Assembly (NCBI GenBank): GCA_030268105.1
Contig: BSDZ01000013.1
Coordinates: 4,222,001-4,286,000, forward strand
DNA length: 64,000 bases
Direction of reading: 5' to 3'
Source: Volvox africanus
Lineage: Eukaryota > Chlorophyta > Chlorophyceae > Chlamydomonadales > Volvocaceae
Shown here in pieces: positions 32,001 to 43,387 of the stretch (position 1 is its first letter; each line of letters begins with the position of its first letter). A model generated the notes under the pieces. The model saw nothing but the letters and a program-made list of their open reading frames with translations. It made no database searches and had not been told where the DNA came from. A program made the translations under genes and the position numbers.

Positions 32001-35000
32001 AGTCTATGAGACATACAGGCCCTGAGGCTATGAGCCTAGCTATGAGGCCATGAGACTGTGCATGAGATCGTGTTTGGACTGTAAGGCAGGCTGGAAAGAC
32101 TTACATGGACACGACAGCCTCACAAATTGTTGGGGAATGTCTGCACCAAATATCACGTTTTGGGGGGGGAGCCCTAGCAGGAGCACCTCAATGAGCCCTG
32201 CCCTGTAGAATTGCCCATGTTGGTGTGGATATGTATAATGACCAAACATTATTACATATCCTCCTATCCGAAGGGATGTTTTATTGCCTCATAATCACGT
32301 AAGATGGCCCTGAGAGTTCGGCCCCCATGATTGCTTATCAGCGGTTGCAAATTCAATCCGGACTGCCAGCGGCTTGTTTCTTAACAAGATCTGGGGTGGT
32401 AAAGTATCTGCTGGATCCCCCGTGAGAATATGAGCAGCAAGGATAACACAGCTCTTCAGTCGTGTCCTTGTCTGCCCTCATTGGCAGGACTCGTCAATAG
32501 TGAAGTGCTCCACCCAGGAAGTGCAAACCCATGGCCCTTGGGGTGGGGCATGATATGAGGTGCGGGGTGGCTAAGAAACCCACCTAAACGCCAGTAGGTG
32601 GTCCAACGACGGCTGGCACATGGATAGGGGCCTCAGAGAGCAAGAGAATATGCCAAATCAAACAACCCAATGAACCCTAGCAGCCCCAACAAGGAACCCC
32701 CAGGGTTCCCTATAATACACACCGGCCTAATATAAGTGTAGTGAACAACATTAACTTGGCTCACAAAAATCAATAGGTAATCATATACGCAGTAAGCATG
32801 ATACCTCATAATGACTGAAAGCTCATGATTGGCATAAATAAGCAGATCATCGTTTATCTTGGTAGGTGAGCCAATATTAAAGTCACCCTGGTGGGGTGCT
32901 TTGGCCAGGCACTAAAGAAATATACTAAGTATTATACTAGGTGTTCAGAGTTCGAGACTCTGATGCCACCAGACTGTATTAGATGTACCAGGTCTCCACA
33001 CGATCCTATTTGTGTGCTCTCGCTAACCCATGTAAAAATATGCTTCCATCCGCCCAAGAAATATAGCATCTATCGTAACGTAATATACTCTTAACCTTTC
33101 TTATCATCAGATATTCTTAAGAAGCTGAATTCTGTTGTATGTCTGTTAATATCCGCCAATCCTGGTTGGAAGATGTCCAGTTTCCTGATCATTCCGGACG
33201 TGGGAAACGGGTCACGGACGCGGCACACCACACGGCGTGGCGCCGCGTGCCACACCACGCACTCAAATTGTCGAGTTTGGGATCAAAATTAATTGGCACT
33301 CTGATGCAGTTCATGCGCCCTGCACTTTGTCCACTGTTTGTGTGCGTCTGTAAGCCCCTCAAAATCGAGAGTGGTAAACGGTACAAATATTTGGGGCCCC
33401 GCCTTTTTTCCGGCTTCAAGGAAGCCGAAATTATAGTAGTTGAGAGCCGTAAAGGCCTCTCGAGATGCTGACAGGGTGCTTCTGCACCTTGATATTGTGC
33501 TGGTGTGTGGGCCGTACATGTGCGACTACTACAGAAACCGACTCTTGTTTGGCAGAGGGTTCAAAGACGGGTTCCCGCTACACGGTTTTGTGTGTATTCT
33601 ATTCTATGTATTCCGGCCTAACTCTCCCCCGTTGAACCTTGCATTCCAGTGCAAGCAAGCACAGCAGCAATTCCGCGCACCCTGAGACCCCCTGTATCCC
33701 GTACCCTCGAGAAGCTCGATGGTGCAGTACAGCCAGGACCACAGGTCATCCCTCCGCCCAAGGTCCTGTTCCGCATGAGCGTGTACGGAGGCGTAAGTCG
33801 TGGAGCCCCTGTCAGGTAGAGGTTGAGTGGGAGGCCATTGAGGCGCGCATGAATGGCAGGGAGCACCGAGTCCAGCCCGATAAGACAGGAAATCACACTT
33901 TGCGAGAGGAGGAGGCTTGTTGCTGTGTGGGCTCGGGTGAGATTTGCAGAGCAACAGACATGGATGAGGCAGGGCAGGTTCTCATGGGCCAGACGCTGTG
34001 CTGGTGAGAGTACACACGGCCACCACCGTCTCCAGCACCCCAACTTGGTCTCTTAAAAAGCTGGGTGTTGAAGACGGCGATCGTGAGTGTTCACGAGGAC
34101 GAAAGTGAGGACACTCGCCACCTCCTGATTGCAGCCAGTGGCGGCGTAGAACCGGGAACAGGCCACCTGCCAGTCTAGTCGTTTGAGAAGACAATGCTGG
34201 TGACACCCTTCCCACGTCCGTACCAAACAATGAACAACCCATCCGAACATTCAGCCCAACGCTGTGGTATCCATTCTGCCTCGGATGTGCCTTTCCACAC
34301 ACACAGACACATACACATTCCTTGCGGTATTGCGACATGAAGTATACCCACGTTATAACACAGGGTGCAATAGCGCGTGATGCTGAGGTGCTGAGGATGC
34401 TGTGGTTCCACCGTTACAATCCTCCCCGCCCTGCAGCCAACGTCCTCGTGCACCCATGGCACCCCGTAGGGCAGCTTGCGCCTTGCACCCGACGGATGGG
34501 GTTCCTTTGTTTTCCCGGCACTAACGTCCATTTTCTTTGTTCCGACGACGGATCGTTACCCTGACGCAGTGCCAGCCCGGGCATCCACCATAGGGCAGAC
34601 GGGATTCATGCACATCCTGTCGCGTTTGTGCGCTAATCCGATTTCGATCCGGGGACTTAAGGACAATCCTAGCAATTCGCACTACTGTAACACAGGGTGC
34701 AATAGCGTGTGGTGCTGAGGTGCGAGTTCCCCCCGTACACACGTATCAACTGCATGCATCGATACAGCTTCATGCGCAGGCACATCGTCCAAGAATGTTG
34801 CATCTTACTCATTTTCCCACGCTACCCAGGGTAGCCATATGCCCCCTCTTGAAGTACTGGAGCATACGGCCATACCTCAGCCAAGTATCATAGATGACCC
34901 ACGCCATTGCGGGACCAGCTGTCCACAATCCATAATCCACCCACCTGAAGGACGTGTCAGTCCGCTCTGGCAGCACATCTCCCCCGTCGCCCAGGTAACG

Positions 35001-36842
35001 CCGAGCTAGTCCGAAATCGATCACCTTCCACATGCCTGCGCAGCGTAGTACGACAACGGCACCAGCGCTCGAGATGAGACCCCGGAAGCAGCAGCAGCAA
35101 CAACATGAGAAGCAGAAGTCACTCAAGAAGGCCATTGTGACTGTGCTACCATGACACCACCATGCCATCATCTAAACCTGGCCTTCTGCTACCCTCCCTG
35201 GAAGCTGGGGAGGTTTTGAAACATCAACATGTCGGCATTGATTGCGTAAGTCCGGCAGAAAGAGATCCAAGGATTGAAAGGGAGCCAGGACCTACCCCGG
35301 GGATTTCAGCCCTAGTCCCCTGGTCCGGCTAGGCCCGTACTCCTACTCCTGCAAACAGCAGGCCTGCGTTTCTCTTTACATTACTTGCCATGCCTTACTT
35401 GCTCGCTGCTCCCCATCACTGCCTGGCCAGCCCACCCCACCCCACCAGCATTCGCAACGTCCCGTCCCGTGGCGTCCATGATGTCCCTACCCCGCCACAG
35501 GCCCGTCGACATACCCTGCGTCAGAAAGCCGCCCCTTCAAGTCATCCAGGATGGCCTCAACTCCCTTCCCCGAGCCTCATTGGACAGATGGTACACGGCA
35601 GCTCGGGGCTTCAGCTTCGGTATTCGTCTTTTTACCCTTCCCGTTCTCTTTACACCTTGTCGCCTTGACCCGACTGCGTCTGGGGCCCAAAATCCAACCA
35701 GTCAACAGCCTAGGACAGGTCTTTGACGAATCATTGGCAGCAGCATGGCTGCGGTAGCTTTGCTTTGTCCACATACCCTAGGGACGAGCCGTCGGTCCGC
35801 GGGTTGTCTTTTCAACGGGTTTTTCGGCCCCTATTTCTTTTGAAGATGGACACTCGCGCCTCCTCTCTCCCCCAAACCAGAAGACCCACATCCCCATCTT
35901 ACCATCGATTTATAGCTCTGTACGCAAGTGCCCTTATCCACCATCCCAAGACCCCATCATCATAAACCCTTCACTCCTTTTCCACACACAGCTGAGCTGC
36001 CGCCCACAATGAGCCCCTCCATCCCAGGGCTCGTGAACTGCACCCACCCGTAAGCGGATCGGCGAACGCCGGTCCCACTGCAAAATTCGCAGGCTTAACA
36101 TCGCGGTGCACGAATCCCGCTGCATGCACCTCCTCCAAGCCCCGCAGCATGCTGGTTGCTAGCCGCCGAGCGGTGCCCAGGTCAAAGCGGCCACCCGCAG
36201 CCTTACGGGCTTCAGCCACGTTATTACCTAGAAGCTGTGTTTTTGTAATGGGAAGGGGTGGAGGAGATACCAGGGTTTTCAGAGTTTCATGGTTCATGTG
36301 TGCTAAGCAGCTTATGGCAACATTTCCGACCATGCTGTACGGTAAGAGCCTGGGAGATGTGCCATTCCGAACCGGGGTAACCCAACTCTACCTCCATAAT
36401 CATAAAAAAGCGGTCCTCAAAAGTCCCGCACGCGTGCACGGTGCAGACGAGGCTAGGCGTGCGCTCCTGTATCTTTTTCAGAACCTGCAGAGCATGGTGA
36501 TACTCGCAGGTATGAATGAATACTCAGTTTCCCCGCCATTCCCAGCTCGGGAGCTGCACAAACCTTGAACTCCTGCTTGACGCTCCGCACATCCCGACGG
36601 CGCTCAATTTTCAAGGCATACTGTGGGTGTCAGGTATGCAATCCACTTAAGTTATCCTGTTCTTAGGATGTTCGAAGTGCAGCCTTCCCAGCAGCGCCTC
36701 GCCGCACCCGCTTATCGCCATCCATGGTATCCTTGACCTCGTAAACCTCTGCAAACTGGCCTTCGCCGAGTTTCTTCACTATAAGCCATCTATCTTGGTC
36801 CGTGCCCGTCCCGACACGGAACCCTTTGGCAAATAGAGGCAT
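25698..36842 (-). CDS. Ser/Thr kinase, CK1 group, TTBK-like, polyQ tail
   Basis: Ten exons: 36842-36708, 36620-36564, 36502-36392, 36234-36048, 35035-34945, 33808-33705, 28414-27990, 27526-26999, 26818-26622, 25830-25698; 1968 nt, 655 aa, all phases consistent. The kinase domain spans about residues 19-318: LGEGQFAEV (26-28 Gly loop), Lys49 in YALKIE, FVHRDVKPANF (Asp146, Lys148, Asn151), Asp170 in VIDFGLARR, TYASVHAH, RRDDLWSWLY and TLPWR. The HRDVKPANF and YASVxAH patterns are typical of CK1/TTBK kinases. Metazoan TTBKs act on tau and tubulin; the target here is unknown. After the domain come a Pro/Gln/His-rich linker, a predicted helical segment (EELVEAMLAEALAERG, then EVAGRLMGL) and a Q20 tract. 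The donor AA|GTAAGT at 26622 supports the last exon; without it the protein ends four bases later at 612 aa. The start is the first ATG in exon 1. One intron is 5.3 kb. Confidence 0.9.
25737..25796 (-). repeat. Mixed CAG/CAA tract coding Q20
   Basis: Twenty consecutive CAG/CAA codons lie in the terminal exon of the TTBK-like kinase. The mix of codons limits slippage compared with a pure (CAG)n run. Confidence 0.9.
26408..26473. repeat. Telomere-like TTTTAGGG units fused to (TTTTACCCGC)5
   Basis: Two perfect TTTTAGGG units (26408-26423) are followed directly by five TTTTACCCGC units (26424-26473). They lie in the last intron of the TTBK-like kinase. TTTTAGGG is the telomere repeat of Chlamydomonas. 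Confidence 0.9.
28823..29070. repeat. (TATC)n ... (GATA)n inverted microsatellite cluster
   Basis: (CTAT)n at 28823-28864 and (GATA)n at 29009-29070 are complementary. They are separated by GATC/GATTGATC palindromes (about 28910-29005). The two arms could pair into a large cruciform or RNA hairpin. Confidence 0.85.
29580..29641. repeat. 27-bp perfect inverted repeat with 8-nt loop
   Basis: The arm 29580-29606 is the exact reverse complement of 29615-29641. It lies 35 bp before repeat B copy 2 and is preceded by a 14-bp tandem duplication (ggcacgactgttgt, about 29554-29581). The arms have not diverged, so it is recent or under constraint. Confidence 0.9.
29676..29930 (+). repeat. Dispersed repeat family B, copy 2
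   Basis: Homologue of 3150-3435. The open frame 29722-29811 carries the same VTCE and DSAGCW.WVLN pattern as copy 1. It is followed by (CA)n/(TA)n microsatellite (about 29934-29966), as is often seen at the 3' ends of non-LTR elements. It is antisense to the host kinase gene. Confidence 0.7.
31955..32070. repeat. Degenerate CTATGAG(G/A)C tandem repeat
   Basis: About ten imperfect copies of a CTATGAGRC-like unit lie inside the 5.3-kb intron. Confidence 0.6.
33423..33535 (+). repeat. Dispersed repeat family A, copy 2
   Basis: This is over 90% identical by eye to 4138-4250. The same open frame (KASRDADRVLLHLDIVLVCG) is kept, with only a few residue changes. It is antisense to the kinase intron that holds it. 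Confidence 0.75.
34356..34722. repeat. 35-bp direct repeats flanking about 297 bp
   Basis: 34356-34390 and 34688-34722 share taacacagggtgcaatagcg and the rest of 35 bp with 2 mismatches. They lie in the intron 33809-34944. They could be the ends of a small non-autonomous element or a simple local duplication. Confidence 0.6.
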
Positions 36843-39048
36843 TATTCTGTTTATGAGGTCGCTAACATGACTTATTGCCCGAGAATACGTCAAGGTAAAC
36901 GATGCTGTTGTATTATCTTCACATAGAAATTTTCACAATTGCAGGTGATTTCCGGGATGCATATACGGCAAAATGGAAGGGGCTTGTGACTAACACCAGA
37001 AAGGGTGGCCTTAAGGGTCTAGGCGCCAAACAATTGTGTGTTTGTGGTCAGCTTATTCCATTTGCAGTTGAACTGGTCTTTTACATCTTATTAACGTGAT
37101 GTCCGGCAGCCACGGCTACGAGGCATTGCTACTCCCTCTCGTGTCGCGGTGGGTATCCGTTTCAGGGACAATGCTGGGACAAGATGTTCAGTAATGTCCA
37201 TAATTTTGACGGAAATCGCGCTTCGCGCTGTAGCCGTGTGCTCGCTGGCGACCCGTGCACGGACCTCTACAGCGCGGTCCGGGGTGGCGCGCAGGCGGCG
37301 GTGTGGGATCCTGACGTCCGAGGCTGCAAATGAAACTGTGGGGAAACATTCAACCATAAATACATAAAAAAGCGATGTTATTAAACTGACTGTTCAAGGA
37401 TCGCAACTGACACAGAGCACGTAACTTTAGCCACTAAGTTGTCGTTCTTATCAAAGTGATTCTAACTCCAAGGGTTGAACCTCGCCCCGAAACTTCAATT
37501 GGAGTATGTTACCCGACGGTCGCTCAGGGTCGACAGCCATGCAGTTACCGTGCTGCACCAGTTCGCACCCCGCACAGCACGCGGGTCCATGCGCTTTCAT
37601 ATCGCGACATTTCGTCATCTTGGAAGCTACATCAGATGTCCAACCCGTATCAATCGTGTCCTTTTTCACAGAGCCTGACGGTCTTCAAACAAGATGCCAA
37701 ACACTTGCATGCTGTGAGCCAACGAAAGATTCCAACTTTCTCACTAACGAGATCTTCCGCGAGCCAGATCGGGCAAGAGCCTACCAGCCGATCCAAGCAA
37801 CCCGCTCATAAGGAAGAAATATGTCGGATAGTGCTCCCATGTGCGTTTAGAAGATCGACGACAACACGCCTAGAAAACAGCACATGTAAACACATCAGAA
37901 CAAAAAATAAGGACGCTCCAACGCGGCAAACACAGCCATGGGAGCAGCAGGACTTGTCGAAAACTAACGGGACACAGTAAGGGATTTCCGCAGCCCCAAA
38001 TCCCTACAATTGCTGTCTTCCCCTTTTCCTTGTCCCCCTTCAGCCTGGTCTGCTAACACCTCTTTCGCCGCTTTCCTCAATTTAATTTCCTCAACTTCGC
38101 CGCTTCCAAAAAGTGGACGCACCCGTTTCTCACTCCAAAATAAGCTTTGGCCCTCGGTCTCACTTATGCTTCTAATCTTGTGCCTGAAATATGAATCTTC
38201 AAAATCACAAGCTTGGATAAACGCACACAACTTCTTGACATTGTTGCCCCTCGGGAACACACACACAAACACGCGCACTCATATATGGAAATACCTTTTC
38301 CATCAAACTGGCATATGGGACCAACCGGACCAAGGTCCCTGCTGGGCCTCCTGGCCCTCGTGCCTCGCCCCCGTCCCCTCCCGGACTCAGGCTTCATATA
38401 CCAGAAACACATACACAGCCACGGCGCCCGTTCAACCCACATCACCCTCAACTCACCCTTGAGTAAACGTCGCTTGTGCCCTCCCTCGACTCATTCCTGG
38501 CAAAGATGTCTCTCATCCCCTACTGGTAAACATCTGTGACGACCCCATGTCACCGCCAAACCCTCCATGACACCAATATATGATATTTTGGCGACCTGGT
38601 GCTCACAGCACATAGCACACATACGTGCTTCCGCATGGACGGCGCACCGCATTGCAGGGTCACGCCATATCATCACAACTGTCCCATCAACGCGACCCTT
38701 GCTCCAAAGCAACGGTGTCGCACGATCCACGGTGCCGCTCATGAGAGGTTTCCTGTGACTGGGCCGTTGCTTTTCCGATTTCCGCTAGCTAATGTGTTCC
38801 CTCCCCCCGTTCCCTTCTCTCACCCCGCCTCGCTTTCCTCATCCCGCACCCATCAGCTGCACTCCACTGTAGTGCGTCTGTCGGGCACCCTTGGACACGC
38901 GTAACCCACTGTTGGTGCCGCTAGGGTTCACTGGGTTGTTTGATTTCGCAGATTCTCTTGCTCTCTGCGGCCCGTATCCATGTACCAACCCCGACTGGAC
39001 AACCTGCCGACTTTTAGGTGGGTATCAAGCCACCCCCCATCCTTACCC
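36843..39048. other. Intergenic region with weak minus-strand ORFs
   Basis: It lies between the kinase start and the lumen-protein stop, both minus strand. Frames at 37964-38278 (104 codons, with a charged stretch EVEEIKLRKAAKEVL) and 37451-37669 (Cys-rich, PACCAGCELVQHGNC) are the only candidates. They do not join into a model I can support, so they are left as unproven. Confidence 0.35.
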
Positions 39049-42000
39049 TCAACCCCTAAGGACCCACCGCTCCTCGAGGGCAGAAGCGCTCGTGGTCAAT
39101 TCGTACGAGGCAGCGCGACCGCAGGCACGCAGGAAGGCGTCAATTGCCATGCAGTCATAGGCGTTGACCACAGCAGATCGCCGGTAGTTCAGCGACGCGA
39201 CGCCTGACGGGTGGGTGAATGGGTTCCGGTTGGTCGTCGGTCGTCCGGTTGATTCATGGGGTGGCGAGACGGCGGTTGCCCGATGCATGGGGGTAATGTC
39301 GGGAACGATTGACGGTATACGATGACAGAAACCGCATCAGGTGGGGTGGGGTCGAGGCGAGGCGGGGCTGGGGGGTTACGGGAATCTCAGGAGGATTGGT
39401 TTTCTTCTCGAGCTCTCTAAACATCGCCAACACCACATCACCACACCACCACATCCCCAAATCCCAATCTTTGGCCCTCCCCCGCATGAATCCTGTTTGA
39501 ATACCTCTATCTTCGTCGCGGCACTCCGAAACCTTCTCACTACCATGATCTGATATGGATCTTCCTTTTTCTCTCCGAGAAGCTAACGTCCTCCTCACCG
39601 CCGCCCGGACCCGTAGTGGCTACCCGCTTACCCCATAAGTTGGCCGGCCCCGTAACTTTGACTTTGAACGATTGCTCCTCGTCGTTCACGTCGTAGACCT
39701 CGGCCTGCATGATAACGGGCACGCACGGGGGCATTCCAGTGACTAGAGTGGAGGTGAAAACCAAGTACGTATATGAGTACTGTCGTGTGCGCAGTTTCCT
39801 ATTGTGTGACACTTTGCGCGGCCTGAGCAACGGTGGGAGGCGTAGGTCTCGCGGCGTGTAGTTCAGTTAGCGTGCCATACAGGAGATCGCGGCTTGGATC
39901 CTGTGTCCGTACACAGCGCCTTGGGCCCATGGGGCCATAGGACCGAGTAAGCTGCGGGGAGATCCGACGCCTCTCGGATCCGAAACCCAATCTTCCAGAT
40001 ATGTGAAAGTGTGGATTTGTGCCTTACCTTGAGGGCATAGCCGTTGTTGACCATGACGTCAAGCAGCTCCTGTACGGCAGTCGTCAGAGCAGTCAGGGAG
40101 GCACCAACCGACAGGGGCAGTGGCGCGCCAAATTTGAAGCCCTGCATCAGCGGGGAGAGGGGGATAAATATCCGGCTTGAAATAGTTTCTGGGATTAGTT
40201 TTTGAGATCGTATGTGTCCGAACAACCTTATACTGATAAGAAGGGACGAGGTAGCGGAAGGAGGCGAAAGCAACAAGGGTGATGGAAGGTAGTTTGTTGC
40301 CTATCTGCATCAGGAGCAACAGACTAACATCGCCAAGGCGCAGGTGTGGAAGCAACCCAACGCAAGAAGCAACAGTCCATACGCATATGCGGAAAATGAC
40401 TTCGCACTACACAGGCCGTGTTTCAGGCTTTTGCCCTTTTCACTGTGGAAGGGAGGAAGGGAAGAAGGGAGGGCTTCCCTGTCCCCATTACGCCGCGCCA
40501 CGTCCAGCATGAGACATCCACTCGCCTGCCCGCCATCCTTGCCATTTCGTGCTGCCATTTGCTGCTTACGTGCATTCCGGCCCCTTCTGGGTCCCCTCCC
40601 TCTTCCTCCCGTGGAGCTCAAGTCGTATTTTACACCGAGTTCGGGCCTCCCGTGTCTCCTCGTCCGATTTGGTACAACCCCGCTTGGATTGTTACGCCGC
40701 ACTGCCTCCCTCCCTCCCTCCCTCTGACCCTCCCTCCCTCTGACCCTCCCTGACCCTCCCTCCCTCTGACCCTCCCTCCCTCCCTGACCCTCCCTCCCTG
40801 ACCCTCCCTCCCTCTGACCCTCCCTGACCCTCCCTCTGACCCTCCCTCCCTGACCCTCCCTCTGACCCTCCCTCCCTGACCCTCCCTCTGACCCTCCCTC
40901 CCTCCCTGACCCTCCCTCCCTGACCCTCCCTCCCTGACCCTCCCTCCCTGACCCTCCCTCCCTCTCTCACCCGGAAGCCATCTCTGAGACCCTCGTAGAT
41001 GCGGTCACCAGTGCGCGTGAAGAAGGCCGCCGGGAGCTGCGCATTGTCCGCCAGGGTGGCATCTCGTCGAACGACTCGATAGAGATCCGGGCAGTCCTCG
41101 CAATATTCCTGTAGGTGCGCGCACCGTATAAACGCACGACATGTACGGGGTGTCCACTCGCTTTTGCTCATATATAGAAGGGTCAGATGTCCGGATGTAA
41201 ATATTGCCGGGTACTATCGATATGCTTTTTAGTAGAAGTCTGTGGCCCGAATTTCTACCGGACGGATGTTGAGGAAACATACGGTTAAGTTAACAGTCAA
41301 GCATAGCAGCAGGCAGGCGGGGAACCAGGCGGGCAGACAGACAGGCAGCGTGGTGTAGGTAGGAGTGAGAGCTAGCGGGAGAGCAGGGCTGGGCAGGGTT
41401 ACCGCCGCAATCTTAAGAAACCGTAGCCGTGCCGCTTCTGTGAAGTGTGTGCTACAACACTGTAACGGCTCTTGTCTTCGACTGGCGGTTCCTACTGCTG
41501 CCAGTCCTAAACATCTGAATCATGCCACGACCCGCTGTGCTGGTACTGGTGCTATGGCGACACCATCGCTGCAGCTGCCACTGCTACCACCTCCACCAGT
41601 GGCCTGGCGGTCCGTCCCACCCGCATTCCCGCAGTAGATGACGGCTGATGCACAGCGCTGTGGCAAATGAGGCGCAGCAACTGCGGGGTCCTGTCAGCCA
41701 TGGATTCGTTGTGTTCCCTTCCCCTCTCTTTCCATAGCTCACCTTGAAGACCTGCTGGCCCTGGAGCATCTCCCGCGAAATCGTCATGAATTGCCTTTAG
41801 GAGGCAGTGGGAGGGGGGAACGGCGAGGCGGTGGGGATGGGAGCACAGTAGACTGTGCCGGTGACATCAGGGGACGGGGTGGCATGCATGGGGAGGACGG
41901 TGTGCACTTGGAGCTGTCGAAGGAACCTGCTCTCAAAAATCTGCGAGACTGGAGCAAAAAGGAAGTCTGGCCTTCGCGGTGACTCCAAACATGTCAACTA

Positions 42001-43387
42001 GACGTCTCATTGGATCAGAGGCAGTCCTTCTCCCCTCCTCCGTCTCCCTTGCCGTTTGCAAATCCACCCCAAAACAGTTACCCTGCAAAGGCGGCAAGCT
42101 GGTATAAATCCAGGATAGGACGCAGCTTTGGCAAGCTTTGGCCCGACTCCTTGCCCCCGTTGTGTTATATCATACGATATTATATCTACTAATATCGCAA
42201 CTTCATATGTTAAGCACGTACTACTGCTGCCTACCGTACGCATATATGGTAATTGCACCGTGCCATAAGCCCCTGGAAGCCTATCATAACCTAACTAACC
42301 ATCCTTTAACCCCTGGTCTGTCCCTCCTCGCCACTCGTGACTGGGCCTCCCATGTCACTGTCACACATCCCGAAACCCCCCATACGCCCCCGGGTTCCCG
42401 CCTCACGAGTAGGAGATGAAGTCGAAGTAAAGCGAGTCCGTGACGTCACCCTGCATCAATTGGTAGGACGCGCCAGGGGAAGGGCGTGGCGAACGTGGAA
42501 GAGGCACGGGGATGCTGCCGCAGGAGGGGCGAGTGGGAGCGCGCCTCCGCTGCGCAGCCGGAAATAAATAGGCGCTGGCATGTATAAGCTATGATTGGCC
42601 AATGGGGTAATTGAGAAAGAAATAGAGGTTCAGAGAGAGAGATGAGTGTTAGTCAATTGCCCCGATGGTGGGGAATTCTTACGCGCGTAGGGTCACGTTT
42701 GTAGGGGCACTTACAATGCGTGGCTTCAAAGGGGAGTACTGCAGGTTGTATGCCTCCTGCTCACTTGCACGAAGTTTCCAGAAGGCCTTCTGAAACTCGT
42801 TCTGAGTATGCGGGGTGGAATAAGCCGGGACATAGCCGGGGGCGTACGCTTAGTAAACCATAAGCACCTAAGTGGTCGCTTGTGTTAACTACCGTCTGAT
42901 CATATTCGATGCTTGTACATACGGTAACAGGTAGGAAGACGGTGAGGCTCGCATTGGCAGGGTGGTTGCTGGAGGCTTGTCGTGTCACATATGTCATTCC
43001 AACCTCCCAACCATCAATTTTGCCGTGCATAACCTGCCTTCCGCATTAAGCCAGCATTACCATGGGGATGAAATCCAGCTCATCCACTGCTTCATAGCCA
43101 GATCGCATCAGCAACACTGCAAATGGCTGGTTGAGGGCTTTCCGTGGAAACACGATCGGTTCCGGTGCAGGCGGAAAGACTCGGCCAATATAGTCCTGTA
43201 AGTCGCTCGCATTAGCGCCTGATGACTGGATAAAAGGAGCGGCAATAAAAGTCCCGGCCAGGAGACATCGTCTTGAGACCTTAGCGCCTGTCATGGTCGC
43301 TATCTGAGGACCGGCTACGTAGCTCGCTGTACATTGAAAAACAGAATTTCTAGAATATTTTTGCTGTCTCAGAATATTTTGTCGCAT
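39049..43387 (-). CDS. Predicted Tat-dependent thylakoid-lumen protein, unknown function
   Basis: Eight exons: 43387-43061, 42801-42715, 42450-42407, 41794-41743, 41108-40971, 40141-40028, 39704-39632, 39203-39049; 990 nt, 329 aa, phases agree. Residues 1-37 are rich in Arg, Ser, Gln and lack acids, like a plastid transit peptide. Then VSRRCLLAG gives a twin-arginine motif, followed by a hydrophobic stretch and a GANAS cleavage-like site, as in Tat-imported lumen proteins. The mature part has clear blocks but no motif I recognise: FAVLLMRSGYEAVDELDFIP, FQKAFWKLRASEQEAYNLQY, DSLYFDFISYSQFMTISREM and FFTRTGDRIYEGL. The C-terminal part carries a YDCMAIDAFLRACGRAASYE helix. I cannot name the family. 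An earlier in-frame Met at 43492 is possible, but the Met at 43387 gives the better transit peptide. The intron 40142-40970 holds a G-rich minisatellite. Confidence 0.78.
40704..40968. repeat. G-rich minisatellite beside a 5' splice site
   Basis: A long array of CCCTCCCTCCCTGACCC-like units on the plus strand reads GGGAGGG(A/T)... on the transcribed sense strand. It begins only a few bases after the donor at 40970 of the lumen-protein gene. The unit lengths keep the minus frame open (Arg/Glu/Gly-rich) to 40692. Confidence 0.9.

Larger units (their letters stand above)
28415..33704 (-). other. 5.3-kb intron of the TTBK-like kinase
   Basis: The flanking exons join in frame (ELLEG to TLPWR), so this whole stretch is intron, far longer than the other introns here. 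It holds TATC and GATA microsatellites, GATC-rich palindromes, dispersed repeats A and B, a 27-bp hairpin and degenerate short repeats. It is more AT-rich than the rest of the window. I see no gene inside it. Confidence 0.8.

Noticed and set aside
40692..40970. Arg/Glu/Gly repeat frame as a coding exon
   Set aside because: It is a minisatellite after a consensus donor, and skipping it joins two conserved blocks in phase. Kept as intron.
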